64,000 nucleotides of DNA from Nipponacmea schrenckii (lineage: Eukaryota > Mollusca > Gastropoda > Lottiidae): NCBI GenBank assembly GCA_030562195.1, contig CM060200.1, positions 13,826,001-13,890,000 on the forward strand. The letters are read 5' to 3'. The position numbers and the translations under genes were made by a program. Positions 21,572-33,390 of the stretch are shown here, one piece after another. Numbering within the stretch: position 1 is the first letter of the stretch; every line of letters starts with the position of its first letter. Below the pieces are notes generated by a model that saw nothing but the letters and a program-made list of their open reading frames with translations, searched no databases and had not been told where the DNA came from.

Positions 21572-21710
21572 GTTCTGTGGCATTGGATAAGTTCTATCAA
21601 AAACCATTTATTGTGGAGTGTAGTCACATGTGATGGAAACTATGAATAGCTAAAGGAGAAATGGAGATCAGTCATCCACCATTGTGTTAATGTTCACGCA
21701 TCAATTTGGT
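21572..21710 (+). pseudogene. Transposase B, part after the piggyBac insertion
   Basis: After TTAA the reading resumes as LWHWISSIKNHLLWSVVTCD ... LKEKWRSVIHHCVNVH in shifting frames. It is collinear with ICNHLWWCSSTCSGDADVLI-EKWKSLL in transposase A (7846-7926). This shows that the piggyBac element landed within the transposase B coding region. Beyond 21710 no further similarity is visible. Confidence 0.7.
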
Positions 21711-21828
21711 GCCAAATGGCGATATAGTATATAGTTATTCAATAGTACAAACAATGCTTTCATTCCAAATTGCGATAAACGGTATACCACTTCTTGTGCA
21801 AACAGCGATATATCCTCTCGCCCAATCA

Positions 21829-21880
21829 GAATTGTCATATAATTACGTGGATATATATCCACATAATTATATGACAATTC
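21829..21880. repeat. 52-bp near-perfect palindrome
   Basis: GAATTGTCATATAATTACGT runs into its own complement, with one mismatch in 26 bp. It lies 10 bp from the end of a GTCC-class element. It could extrude as a cruciform or be the remains of a MITE. Confidence 0.9.
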
Positions 21881-21890
21881 ACTTTAGAAA

Positions 21891-24561
21891 AAGATAGCTT
21901 GCCAGGCAAGGTAACATACGCCCACTGATAGCTTTGATTGTAAAAGTAAAAGTCCAATTACAGCTGGTTCCTGATTTACAAGGAACTTGGAAGTTAACTA
22001 TATTGTATTGCATTCAGAAGATCCAATAAAAACTGTAGTCTCTACAGTGTCCACAAACAATTGTTGACAGACGGATGAGAAACAGTACATTCGAAATTCC
22101 AAGTTCCAGAATTCCAGGAATTTTTTTCAGAATCATATCAAAATCAATAGGGGTCTTCCTTGGATGTATTCCAGGAATTTTTTTCAGAATCATATCAAAA
22201 TCAATAGGGGTCTTCCTTGGATGGTAATAAACAAATATACCAAGTTACAAAAAGATTCATAAAGAAATGGAGTCTCTACAGTGTCCACAAGCTTTTGTTT
22301 ACAAACAGAACAATTTGAAATTCAAATCCAAGAATTCCAGGAATTTTTTTCGGAATCATACCAAAATCAATAGGGGTCTTCATTGAATGATAATAAACAT
22401 GTATACCAAGTTTCAAGAAAATCCAATGAAACCTGTAGTCTCCACAGTGTCCACAAACAATTATTGACAGACGGATGACAAACAGTACAATTCGAAATTC
22501 CAAGTCCCAGAATTCCAGGAATTTTTTTCAGAATCATATCAAAATCAATAGGGTTCTTCCTTGGATGGTTATAAACAAATATACCAAGTTACAAAAAGAT
22601 TCATAAAAAAATGGAGTCTCTACAGTGTCCACAAGCTTTTGTTTACAAACAGAACAATTTGAAATTCAAAGTCCAAGAATTCCAGGAATTTTTTTCGAAA
22701 TCATACCAAAATCGATAGGGTTCTTCCTTGAGTGATTATAAACAAGTATACCAAGTTTCAAGAAATTCCAATAAAAACTGTAGTCTCTACAGTGTCCACA
22801 AACAATTGTTGACAGACGGACCAACGGACCGACGGACCGACGGAATTTGAAATTCAAAGTTCAAGAATTCCAGGAATTTTTTTCGGAATCATACCAAAAT
22901 CGATAGGGGTCTTCGTTGAATGGTAATAAACATGTATACCAAGTTTCAAGAAGATCCAATAAAAACTGTAGTCTCTACAGTGTCCACAAACAATTGTTGA
23001 CAGACGGATGAGAAACAGTACATTCGAAATTCCAAGTTCCAGAATTCCAGGAATTTTTTTCAGAATCATATCAAAATCAATAGGGGTCTTCCTTGGATGG
23101 TAATAAACAAATATACCAAGTTACAAAAAGATTCATAAAGAAATGGAGTCTCTACAGTGTCCACAAGCTTTTGTTTACAAACAGAACAATTTGAAATTCA
23201 AAGTCCAAGAATTCCAGGAATTTTTTTCGAAATCATACCAAAATCGATAGGGTTCTTCCTTGAGTGATTATAAACAAGTATACCAAGTTTCAAGAAATTC
23301 CAATAAAAACTGTAGTCTCTACAGTGTCCACAAACAATTGTTGACAGACGGACCGACGGACCGACGGACAGGGGCGACAACAATATACGTCCACATTTCT
23401 ATGTGGAAAAAAACTATTTGGAGATGGATATATCTCGTTTTAAATTAGGCCTATAAAATAACTTGAAAACACTATAAAAATTACAAATTACATTAAAGAT
23501 TAATATCTTGTTTCTGTCTTGTGTATATATATTTAAATAAAAGGTTAAAACGCAATTTGAATTCTTTCAATATTTCACTAACAGCATAAGAGTGGCTTAT
23601 TCTCTTAACAATAACAAGTGGTTGCCTAGCAAGACACGCCCACTTTAAAATATATTTTCTGTTTTAACACAGGCAGAAATTCGAACATTATTTAGTTCTA
23701 ATCCAAGTTCTCATCAAATTTGTTTCAAATCAGATGAAACCTAGTCTCTATTGTATTTACTAGCTAATTTTCATGAGTTTGGACTAAGTCAAGGGCAATA
23801 ACTCAAATATAGTTCATCGAAAATTAGTAAATACTGAACTTGTTCAAGATCTCAGCAATAAAAATGATCACATTAAATTTCATTCAAATCAGATGAAAAC
23901 TGTATTATCTATCGCAATCACAAGCCAATTTCGCAGTGTTTTAATTAAGTCAAGTGCAATAACTCAAAAACATTTTATCAAAAAATCGTCAATTTTGTAC
24001 TTGACCAAGATCTCATCAACTTCAATGATCACACCAAATTTCATTCAAATCAGATGAAAACTGTTGTCTCTGTGGTGTTCACAAGTCAAGTGCAATAACT
24101 CAAAAACCGTTCATCGTAAAAAATCGCCTATTTCGACTTAACAAGTTTCATTCAAATCCAATGAAAAATGTAGTCGCTATAGCGTTTACATGGAAATTTT
24201 AACGCGTTTTGGCTAAGTCAATGGCAATAACTCAAAAACCATTCTTCTAAAAATCGCCAATTTCGAACTTGTCCGAGATCTCATCAATATAAATGATCAC
24301 AGCAAGTTTCATTCAAATCCGATAAAAATTTTAGTCTCTATCGCGTTTTGACCAAGTAAAGTTCAATAACTCAAAACCGTTCATCGAAAAATCGCCAAAT
24401 TCGAATTTGTCCGAGATCTCGTCAATATAAATGATAACAGCAAGTTTCATTTAAATCCGACAAAAACTATCTATCGCGTTCACAAGCAATTGTGGACGGA
24501 CTGACGGACCGACAGGGGTGACGACAATATACGACCACATTATAATGCGGGCATATAAAAA
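21891..24561 (-). mobile_element. GTCC-class element, copy 1 (2.7 kb)
   Basis: It starts AAGATAGCTTGCCAGGCAAG (21891), a conserved terminus with an internal CTTGCC/GGCAAG hairpin, and ends near 24561 with the degenerate hairpin of the other terminus (CGACCACATTATAATGCGGGCATATAAAAA). The interior is tandem monomers of about 165-180 bp with the theme 'CCAAGTTTCAAGAAGATCCAATAAAAACTGTAGTCTC', nested in a higher-order duplication of roughly 0.9 kb (22080-22500 is close to 22980-23380). Two GACG/GACC microsatellite blocks (22810-22840 and 23345-23372, with a third near 24495) indicate two or more fused copies. No ORF of note. Confidence 0.85.
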
Positions 24562-24859
24562 TGGATTTATAGCTTTTTGGAAAAGAGGTCTCCATATTAT
24601 CTCCCTTTAAGAAATCTAGATAGATTGAGGGGACAAGGCAAGGTTTCCAAATAAATTGAATCAACAACAAGTGATTAAATAAGTAGACACTGCAAGTCTT
24701 CCTAATAATCGCAAGAATTTTTTGTTCAAATATTCTTACAGACATGGGCCTAAATTTGTCTAATTGTCGATATTCAGTAAATCAGATATCTAAGTGAATT
24801 GATTAATGCACGCACCCGAAAATTTCAGGCTATCCCAATCTGCAGAATTCTTTCCATAG

Positions 24860-25140
24860 ATCATCAAAAAGCACATATAAAAAGTGTGCATCGTTAAATC
24901 CTGATTAATAAACTTGTGGCCCTTTCAGAAAGTGGGATTCCATATGTGAAAAAAGTAATATCCAGGTTTTGCTACAAAAAAGTCATTTCACAGTCCCTGA
25001 TGCAACTGATTTAATTAACATACACCGATCTCTCAGTCCCTGATGCAACTGATTTAACTAACATACTCCGATCTCTCAGTCCCTGATGCAACTAATTTAA
25101 CTAACATACACCGATCTTTAGGCTACAATCTTTATTAACA
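24860..25140 (+). repeat. Dispersed repeat flanking the BEL remnant, left copy, with a 43-bp tandem unit
   Basis: TCATCAAAAAGCACATATAA ... AGTGGGATTCCAT ... AAGTCATTTCACAGTCCCTGATGC is also present at about 29093-29310. Here the unit CTCAGTCCCTGATGCAACTG-ATTTAACTAACATACWCCGAT is present three times (24993-25115); the other copy has one. The two copies flank the BEL remnant in the same orientation. Confidence 0.85.
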
Positions 25141-25817
25141 GTATAGAATAGTACTTGTAATGTTCAACTAAGTTCTTATCTTTAAACTGTCTGGTCCCAG
25201 AGACGAAATTTATCTTTTGTCATCAAAGTAACATGATATTTAAAAGAGACCTCCAAATTTAATGCTTGGCATCATAGAGAAAGGAATCAGACAGTGATAG
25301 GACTTGGCTGAAGCAGCACGGCACAGAACCCACTCTATGAGTGTGGATGCGACATAGATTTTCACCTATTGCCAAAGGAAACTCGTGAACTATTGCGTGA
25401 ATTATTGCAAACGCATGTGAACATTTGTCTTTGTGAATCATGAACTATAATGTGAACTGTTGATATTGAGAACTATTGATATTGTGAACTGTTAAGTATT
25501 GAATTTTACTTGTGAATGTGAACTGTCAGTAAGTGTGAACTGTCAGCATACCGTGATCGAGAACTTTCCCTTTGTGAACCTATGTATTCTTTGTGAACCT
25601 TTTATACTTTTCTTATATTAACAATATATCAATATTAATCAATATCTTGTGTGATCATTTCCCCAAAACCGTGATTGGCAATCGAGTGCGAACAGTCGAT
25701 AATCCCACTCTGGAGTATGTGATCGGGGTCTGTGCTGTGTGCGCTACATAAGCTTTGTGAAAATCTTCCCAATATTGACTGTTCTGAACTTCGTGACATT
25801 GAATCTTACTGAAAATC
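25141..25817 (+). promoter_or_regulatory. Leader/possible 5' LTR of the BEL element, GTGAACT-rich
   Basis: This non-coding stretch directly precedes the gag start. Between 25385 and 25600 the words GTGAACT/GTGAAC recur more than ten times. LTR borders and a primer-binding site could not be fixed because no matching 3' LTR is seen; the 3' half of the element is missing. Confidence 0.35.
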
Positions 25818-28616
25818 ATGGCGTCATTACCAGCAACATTTAAAGAAACTGACAATGAGAAACGTGTGAAGAAAGCGGAATCTTTGGTTTTCCGTTCTGA
25901 CTTAAATGTAGATGTAATGGACTTAATTGGAACTCCAAATGGGGACGGTAAGCCACCCGAAGCTCCTAAAACAGTCAGTTCATTTGGATTACCAAATTTA
26001 TGTCAAAGTGATGATATTAGACCAGAGGACAGTGTGTCTAATGTCAAAAGTACACATAGCACAATGTCTAAACGTAGGTATGAAAGTTTAAAAAGAAAAA
26101 TCGAGCTGAAAAATGAGTTGAAAGCTCTAGAACTTCAAACATATTTACAGAACGAGAGAAAAGAGATCCAGAGACGTATGGATGCAGAAAGAGCTATTAG
26201 GTTAGAGAAGGAGCAGGATTTGAAAATTAAACTGAATGAAATCCAACGAAAGGAAAAGGAATTTATTTTGAAGTCGAAATTAAGTGCGGCAGTGGAAATC
26301 AACAGAATAAACGTAGATTCTGAGTCAAGTTTTAGGCCTAGACCTCAATTTCCAGTTTCTGTGGAACCATTTTATAATCCCATAGAAAATGCAGCAATGG
26401 TAGAGGAACATATTCCTGCTACAACCAATGTAGATACTGACAATTTTCAAAGACCCAGTGAGTCGTATCCAGAAATTGTAAACAGTTTAAACCACGCAAC
26501 GAACACTTCACCTATTTATCCCGTGCAACATACGCAACAACCCATGGACAATGGTGTGAGTACAATTTTGAATAAATTAATTGAAAATCAAAGAGAACAA
26601 GCCTTACCTACGCAGGATTTGCAAGTTTTTGATGGTGAAATTTTGGATTTTCCTACCTTTCTAACAAACTTCAAGTATGTCGTCGAAAACAACACCAGTG
26701 ATCCAGCAAGAAGATTAGAGCTCCTTATAAAGTATACAACTGGGGACCCCAAGGAATTAATCAAACAGTGCCCAATGATTATTCCTCCATCCGAAGCCTA
26801 TAAGAGAGCACGTTATCTGCTAGATAGGGATTATGGTGACCCACTGATTATGGCTGCTAGTGCACATGATAAGGCAGAAAGTTGGGATAAGATTCAAACT
26901 GGAGATAAAAAAGGTTTGAGAAATATTTCTTTGTTTTTAAATAATTGTGTCAACATCAAAAGATCCAATTCCGAAATGACAATTATGGATAATAGTAACT
27001 TTTTAAACTTATTAGCATCCAAGATTCCAATCTCACACCAACATAAATGGATTAACAGATTGGGTGACATTCGTGAAATAGATCATAGATCTCCCACCTT
27101 GGAAGACTTTGAGAAATTTGTTAGTCGCATTTCAAGAAATGAAAATGATCCAAGAGTTAGAGGCCTTGGATATCAACAAAGGGCTCAAAACGGTAAGACT
27201 TCATTTGGAAATCAAAGACATTCAAGTCAGCAGAACCATTTTAGGCCGACTGGTTTTAAATCCTACAACAAGCCAACTCCTGTAAACTCTACTCAAGTAA
27301 ATGTAAATTTAGCTGCACAATCACCATGCTTGTTTTGTAAAAATGAACATTCATTATTGAACTGCAGAAAGTTTAAATCGCTAAACCCTAGTTAGAAATC
27401 TTCTGCTGTGAAAACACGTGGTTTGTATTTTGCATGTCTTAACCCTAATCATATGAAGGCAAACTGTAACAATAGTAGTTGGGTTGAATGTGAAAAATGT
27501 AATCGAAAGCATATGACCATAATGCATGATCCATCATGGGAGAAATTCAATCAGAAGTCAAATTATGTTAAACCAAATGTGAACGCTGAAGCCAAGATAA
27601 CTTCAGGTTGTGTTTTAGAAAGTAAAAACCCTTTAATGGCTATCCTTCCTGTATTGGTCAAACATAAATTTAGCAACCAATTTGTGGCAACTTACTGTTT
27701 TGTAGACAACGGCTCTGCAGCTGGATTCATAACTTCAGAGCTTACTTGTGCGCTCAAAGTTACTGGCCGAGCCACTAATGTCACTCTTAAAACTTTGAAT
27801 ACAGAACAATCCTTAAAGACCGAAATTATTGAAAATTTACAAGTGGGAAATTTTGATCAAGAACATATAGACATACCTCCCACCTATGTTAAAGATACCA
27901 TGCCTGTTGGAATGAATGACATTCCTACAGCTAATGATTTGAACAAATGGAAACATTTGAGTGGAATAAGATTGCCAGATGTAATGAATTATGCTAATTG
28001 TATACCAAGAGTCAGTTTAATGATTGGGTGTAATACTCCAGCAGCAACCATACCACTAGAAATAAGCGCTGGATATATCGGTGAACCCTATGCAATAAAA
28101 TCTCCACTTGGGTGGTTATTGTATGGTATTCCTGGCAGACAGTCTCCAAATTTATCTGTAAGTGTCAACTTTTGTAAACTTTATAAAAATCTTGAGGCTG
28201 AAGTCAAGAAGTACTTTGAACTTGACTTTAGTGAAAAACTGTCAGATGATAAGCATTCCTTGTCATTAGAGGACAAAAAATTTATACAGATTATGTTAGA
28301 TTCTATCACCCTGACAAATTCGCACTATGAGATCAACCTACCATTTAAAGACAGAACCATAATTATGCCAAATAATAGACATCAGGCTAAAATCTTTGCA
28401 GATAAACTAAAATGTCGCCTGCTAAAAAATGATGTTTTATATGATAAGTACTCAAACTTCATGGCTAATCTGATAAAGAATAATTTTTCTGAAAAGGTTC
28501 CTATCTCAGAAATTAATCGTGATGACGGTCGTGTGTGTATCTACCTCATCATAATGTAGTTCACCCTAAAAAACCAGATAAAGTAAGAATTGTTTTTAAT
28601 TGCCCTATAATGTACA
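25818..28616 (+). pseudogene. BEL/Pao retrotransposon, gag to start of RT, truncated
   Basis: The start is ATG 25818 (AATCATGGCG). A Glu/Lys/Arg-rich coiled coil (about residues 75-170) is followed by a DUF1759-type gag domain (about 270-460; LQVFDGEILDFPTFLTNF, RLELLIKYTTGDPKELI, ARYLLDRDYGDP) and a zinc knuckle (CLFCKNEHSLLNC). One in-frame TAG (27393-27395) interrupts the frame, which continues as GLYFACLNPNHMKANC, a second knuckle. An aspartic protease region (CFVDNGSAAGFI, then PYAIKSPLGWLLYGI) and the RT approach region (INLPFKDRTIIMPNNRHQAK) follow. After a frameshift near 28550 the RT start (HPKKPDKVRIVFNCP) ends abruptly at about 28616. RT core, RNase H and integrase are missing. Confidence 0.9.
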
Positions 28617-29088
28617 AACGTGAATCTGGATTTGCAACAGGGCCAGTTGTTGGACGACCTTGGCGCGATGTGTAAGTGCGCCCACCAATTCGTCAATAAC
28701 TTTGACAAAAAAATCTTTCTGGGGAAGTTTTGAGTTAGAATTAACCTTATGCAAAAGAAATGCCTGGACCACAGATAATTTTAAAAAATTGAAAAATATT
28801 TGCAAATACCATGTCTGTAATTTCATATGACGTCAAAACGTTGACACTAGCTGATCAGAAAGATCTACACCACCCATAAATCTATTATAAATATCAATAG
28901 CCTTTGGTTTAGAAATTTCAATAAGAGTTCCAGATTTTTCTCGCCTTCAAACAAAAATATCTGTCACAAAATCAGGGATGTTAAAGAGTAAATTAACTGC
29001 ACGAGTGTCTTTCCATGTCACTGCCAAAATATTTCCCTTCATCCGCTCCAAACTTTCGCCACGCTTCAACTTCTTGACTTTTTCACAT
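28617..29088 (-). pseudogene. piggyBac transposase C-terminal fragment (duplicate of 31409-31857)
   Basis: From CGTGAATCTGGATTTGCAAC on, it is nearly identical to the piggyBac pseudogene at 31409 and runs for about 450 bp. It stops where the other copy continues (TTTTTCACAT, 29086). It is fused directly to the BEL RT fragment on the left and to the dispersed repeat on the right, so both borders are rearrangement junctions. Confidence 0.85.
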
Positions 29089-29310
29089 TAAATCATCAAA
29101 AAGCATATATAACAAGTGTGCATCGTTAAATCCTGATTAATAAACCTGTGGCCCTTTCAGAAAGTGGGATTCCATGTGAAAAAAGTAATATCCAGGTTTT
29201 GCTACAAAAAAGTCATTTCACAGTCCCTGATGCAACTGATGTAACTAACATACATCAATCTATAGGCTACAATCTTTAATAGAAGTATAGAATAGTACTG
29301 TACCAAAGGA
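29089..29310 (+). repeat. Dispersed repeat flanking the BEL remnant, right copy
   Basis: Homologous to 24860-25140 (TCATCAAAAAGCATATATAA ... CAGTCCCTGATGCAACTGAT ... GGCTACAATCTTTA). It carries a single copy of the unit that is tandem in the left copy. Confidence 0.85.
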
Positions 29311-29824
29311 AGCTTGCAGTGGGATGAGATTGCCAAATAAAAGTTCAACGTTAAGGGAGGTAATTTTTAGTAAGAATATAGGTTAAACGCATTTGAACTG
29401 AAGGAGGGTTACCGATTTTCATATACAGTATTTGAAACAGTGTTATATCTATAACTATCTTGATATTTGATAGGAATTTACAAAAAAAAAGAAACTTTAT
29501 TAATGTTTATTAATGAATTTATACTATTTTGATAAAATTTAGGTCAGTATTATCTTGTATAGATTAAGGGAGATAACTAATTCCAACTTCTGCATGTTAA
29601 CATAAAAGAGCTTTTTTATTCAAGCAAATCGTCACAATACCGATCAAACGTGCATTTATTTAACCCTTTTAGACTACATTTTTTCTATGCAATCTGTAGT
29701 TCAAGAATACACTTTATTTCACAATACAATCAAAGTCAGGAATGTTAATACCAATCTGTATGTGGTACTTTAAAATAAAAAAAATAAACCCCCAAACCAG
29801 TGGATATTTGGAAAGACCATATTT
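29311..29824. other. Non-coding DNA, no gene recognised
   Basis: AT-rich, no conserved coding segment; leads into the 46-bp minisatellite. Confidence 0.4.
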
Positions 29825-30620
29825 GAAGGTTTGCAATGATTTTGTGGTTCAATATAATATAGAAGTGATTTGTTGTTATGTTTTGTGGTTCAATATAATA
29901 TAGAAGTGATTTGTTGTTCGTGAATATGTTTGGTGGTTTGATAATTAAAAATGATTTGTTAGTCAATCTGAATATGTTTTGTGGTTCGATATTTAGAATT
30001 GATTTGTTAAGTCAATCTGAATATGTTTTGTGGTTCGATATAGAAATGATTTGTTAGTCAATCAGAATGTGTTTTGTGGTTCGATATAGAAATGATTTGT
30101 TAGTCAATCAGAATGTGTTTTGTGGTTCGATATAGAGATGATTTGTTAGTCAATCTGAATGTTTTGTGTTTTGATATAGAAATGATTTGTTATTCAATCA
30201 GAATGTGCTTTGTGGTTCGATATAGAAATGATTTTTTAGTCAATCAGAATGTGCTTTGTGGTTCGATATAGAAATGATTAGTTAGTCAATCAGAATGTGC
30301 TTTGTGGTTCGATATAGAAATGATTTTTTAGTAAATCAGAATGTGCTTTGTGGTTCGATATAGAAATGATTTGTTAGTCAAATTGAATATGTTTCGTGGT
30401 TTGATATTTAGAAATGATTTGTTAGTCAAACTGAATATGTTTTGTAGTTCGATATAGAAATGATTTGTTAATCAATTTGAATATGTTTTGTAGTTGTGTT
30501 ATATGGAATTGATTTGTTAGTCAATCTGAATATGTTTTGTAGTTCGATATATGGAATTGATTTGTTAGTCAATCTGAATATGATTTGTAGTTCGATATAT
30601 GGAATTGATTTGTTAACTCT
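29825..30620. repeat. 46-bp minisatellite (about 17 copies)
   Basis: Tandem units containing GATTTGTTAGTCAATCWGAA and GTTTTGTGGTTCGATATAGAAAT; the exact step 30048 to 30094 is 46 bp. Outer units are more diverged and vary in length (38-50 bp), central ones are most alike, as expected for an array homogenised in its middle. Confidence 0.95.
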
Positions 30621-31077
30621 TTTTACTTTGATACATTTAAAAGCATTGAATAAAGATCGCTAAATTCAGAAGAATTATTTTGAGATAAACATCAAATCTG
30701 ATGATTATTATAATTTCTCTTGGTGGTTGAAACCCAGAGTATTTAAAGTTTTAGCAATGTTTTGACCTGGGTCTGTAAAAGTAATTAATTGTAACACGAT
30801 TCTTGGTGTTTAAAACTGTGGACTGTCAGCATGAGATGGTCATAAACTTGTCCTTGATTATTGTTAATGACACTAAGAAAGATCAAACGTTGCTCGTGGT
30901 GAGCAGATTCCCCGACTTGTTTGTTAGACTGATTAGTAAAATCTATTTAATTCACCAAAATTTGCTATTTTTACACTATAATATGAATATCTGATCTATT
31001 TCATATTCATTGCAATTATGAAATGTAAAATCTACAGTGCTTGTTACCATGGTAACTTTTGTTGAATATAATATATT
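30621..31077. other. Non-coding DNA, no gene recognised
   Basis: No conserved feature found. The short frame at 30803-30994 has no family motif. Confidence 0.4.
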
Positions 31078-31160
31078 GAAATTTTGAATTTTCATCCCAT
31101 AATAAACTATTATTCATATTATAAATAATAGTTTATTATGGGATGGAAATTCAAAATTTC
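31078..31160. repeat. Perfect hairpin with 37-bp arms
   Basis: The left arm 31078-31114 (GAAATTTTGAATTTTCATCC...) and right arm 31124-31160 are reverse complements, nearly perfect over 37 bp, around a 9-bp loop. Probably a minimal MITE or fold-back remnant; it could form a stable cruciform or a double-stranded RNA hairpin. Confidence 0.9.
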
Positions 31161-31209
31161 AAGAAAATGAAGGAATAGGAACTTAACAAGGTGATGTGTA
31201 ATACCAAAT

Positions 31210-32790
31210 GCTACTTATCTGACAAAATTACATGCAATGCACATTTGAATTGCATTGTCTGTGTTCATAAATTCATATATGGTAACGATGAAAACATTCT
31301 GACCTTGCACACGGAACATCCAAAAGTTGTGTCAACTCGTCTAGTGTGAACAATACACTTGGACTGACGGTCAAATTTAAAAGGTGAATGGTCTAACTCA
31401 CGATTATAACGTGAATCTGGATTTGCAACAGGGCCAGTTGTTGGACGACCTTGGCGCGATGTGTAAGTGCGCCCACCAATTCGTCAATAACTTTGACAAA
31501 AAAATCTTTCTGGGGAAAGTTTTGAGTTAGAATTAACCTTATGCAAAAGAAATGCCTGGACCACAGATAATCTTAATAAATGGAAAAATATTTGCAAATA
31601 CCATGTATGTGACACTAGCTGATCAGAAAGATTTACACCACCCATAAATCTATTATAAATATCAATAGCCTTTGGTTTAGAAATTTCAATAAGAGTTCCA
31701 GATTTTTCTCGCCTTCAAACAAAAATATCTGTCAAACAATCAGGGATGCTACAGAGTAAATTAACTGCACGAGTGTCTTTCCATGTCACTGCCAAAATAT
31801 TTCTCTTCATCCGCTTCAAACTTTCGCCACGCTTCAACTTCTTGACTTTTTCACATTTTGGTTTCAAATCACTTGGTAACCCTTTTCGGTTCGAATTGAC
31901 TGTGCCACAATATAAAGTTCTCTTTGATTCAAAAATACCCATTAATTCTATGCTGGTGTAATAATTATCCATGAATAAAATATGACCTTTATGTAAATAA
32001 GGTTCAGCAATATCTAGTACAGTCTGAGTGGTTTTAGAAAAATTTGTCTCTTCACGCTTTCAAGTGTAGGGAATAATATTCAACACATATCCAGTGGTCG
32101 ATTCTGCTAGTCTTAACAGTTTAATTCCCCATTTCACGGGTTTTATTTTGATGTACTTCTTCACTTTCAAACGATCTTTGAACTTCAACATTGTTTCATC
32201 AACAGCAAATTCTCGTGATGGTTTATAAATTTCCTGAAATCTTTTTACCAAATAATTTAAAACATGTTCAATTTTCCAAAGTTTATCATTTTTGTCAACA
32301 GTTTTGGATGAATTATCAACAAAATGAAGGTAGAATATGCTAATATTTGTAAAAAACGACCACTGGTCATGGTTTTGTTAAATCCGAGTGTTTGAAGTAA
32401 CCAATGTTTTGCCCAATTATCAGCCAAATGCCCTTTCTTCTGAACAATTCCAGATTCCAAAACAAGACCAATCCATGCCTTCCTTCTTTTTCTTGTTCAA
32501 GAGAGTTTTAGCAGATTTCAGCAGCTTTCCGGCTACAGAGAAATGGGGTTGTTGAGGCAGGACTGGTGGTATCTTTTGACTATTTGTTTTTTTCTGAAAC
32601 TCTTTCTGCATCTCCATATCTCTGTAATTCGTTATCATCTTCCTGTCGTACTTTATGCTGGGTCTTTCCCTTGATAGCGAATTTGATCTTTAATAGATTC
32701 AATTTTTTTTTATTCATCAAATGTAACCTCTAAACCTTCAGTCAACTTATTGCTAGTATCCCAGACTCCGCCAAGTGCTCTATCAATATT
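31210..32790 (-). pseudogene. piggyBac-family transposase, frameshifted
   Basis: Minus-strand order from 32638 down: acidic/basic N-terminal remnants; a segment reading GHLADNWAKHWLLQTLGFNK and TSGRFLQILAYSTFILL (core start); then REFAVDETMLKFKDRLKVKK (32060-32251), with the second catalytic-type Asp in VDETM, and KWGIKLLRLAESTTGYVLNI. Next is MDNYYTSIELMGIFESKRTL (31715-31972; the D-N-Y-Y-T-S motif holding another catalytic Asp). The last part is a basic region and a decayed C-terminal Cys/His domain (about 31210-31400). At least three frameshifts. Terminal TTAA/CCC ends were not found. The last 450 bp are duplicated at 28617-29088. Confidence 0.85.
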
Positions 32791-33145
32791 CCCTTGTAAT
32801 CTTTTCTCTTCGTGACTTTTCTTTTTTTCCGCTTTCGTCCCCCGTTCTTTCATATCCCTCATTCTTGTTTCTCTCACCTCTTTCCTTCTTAAACGATTTT
32901 TAAGTCTCTTCTGGGGTGCAAGTTTTATAGCTCTTTGGATTGAATTTTACGTCTCTCTTTTGGTAATATTCCCTTGTAATCTTTTCTTTTCGTGACTTTT
33001 CTTTTTTTCCGCTTTCGTCTCCCGTTCTTTCATATCCCTCATTGTTGTTTCTCTCACCTCTTTCCTTCTTAAACGATTTTTAAGTCTCTTCTGGGGTGCA
33101 AGTTTTATAGCTCTTTGGATTGAATTTTACGTCTCTCTTTTGGTA
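32787..33145 (-). repeat. 177-bp tandem duplication within the piggyBac 5' region
   Basis: ATATTCCCTTGTAATCTTTTCTYTTCGTGAC at 32787 recurs at 32964 and the two units stay almost identical for 177 bp. On the minus strand they encode a Lys/Arg/Glu-rich stretch in broken frames. It probably lies in the N-terminal part of the piggyBac pseudogene. Confidence 0.9.
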
Positions 33146-33149
33146 GGTG

Positions 33150-33390
33150 TTGAAACTAAGTCTGAATATCACCAGTTGGGGAAAGGAAAAGCTCCTCATA
33201 GATCTTTGGAACTGCAAAATCAGGGAAAACAGTGTGTCCATTTAGAAGATCTGAAGAATCCGTCGAAAACTCAAGTGAATTCTTCAGATGCAGCCAGTCC
33301 AGAACAGCAATTATACTTAGAGCCCGCAGAGCTGCTATGCAAACAGGTGAAAGGATGCTGTCACTTACACATTTCATCATCTTGTTCTGA
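33150..33390 (-). pseudogene. Part of the P2X7-C/Cys-rich transposon gene beyond the GTCC element
   Basis: Minus strand: NKMMKCVSDSILSPVCIAAL, then RALSIIAVLDWLHLKNSLEF and YEELFLSP. This fits as the continuation of the gene on the other side of the GTCC element (35554-37690). The same family typically has a 'C-R-A-L-x-I-I' segment after the helical domain. Inferred from order and orientation. Confidence 0.5.

Noticed and set aside
22276..23383. Series of KIPGILGL / VCGHCRDYSFYW peptides as repeated genes
   Set aside because: Translations of tandem monomers of GTCC element copy 1.
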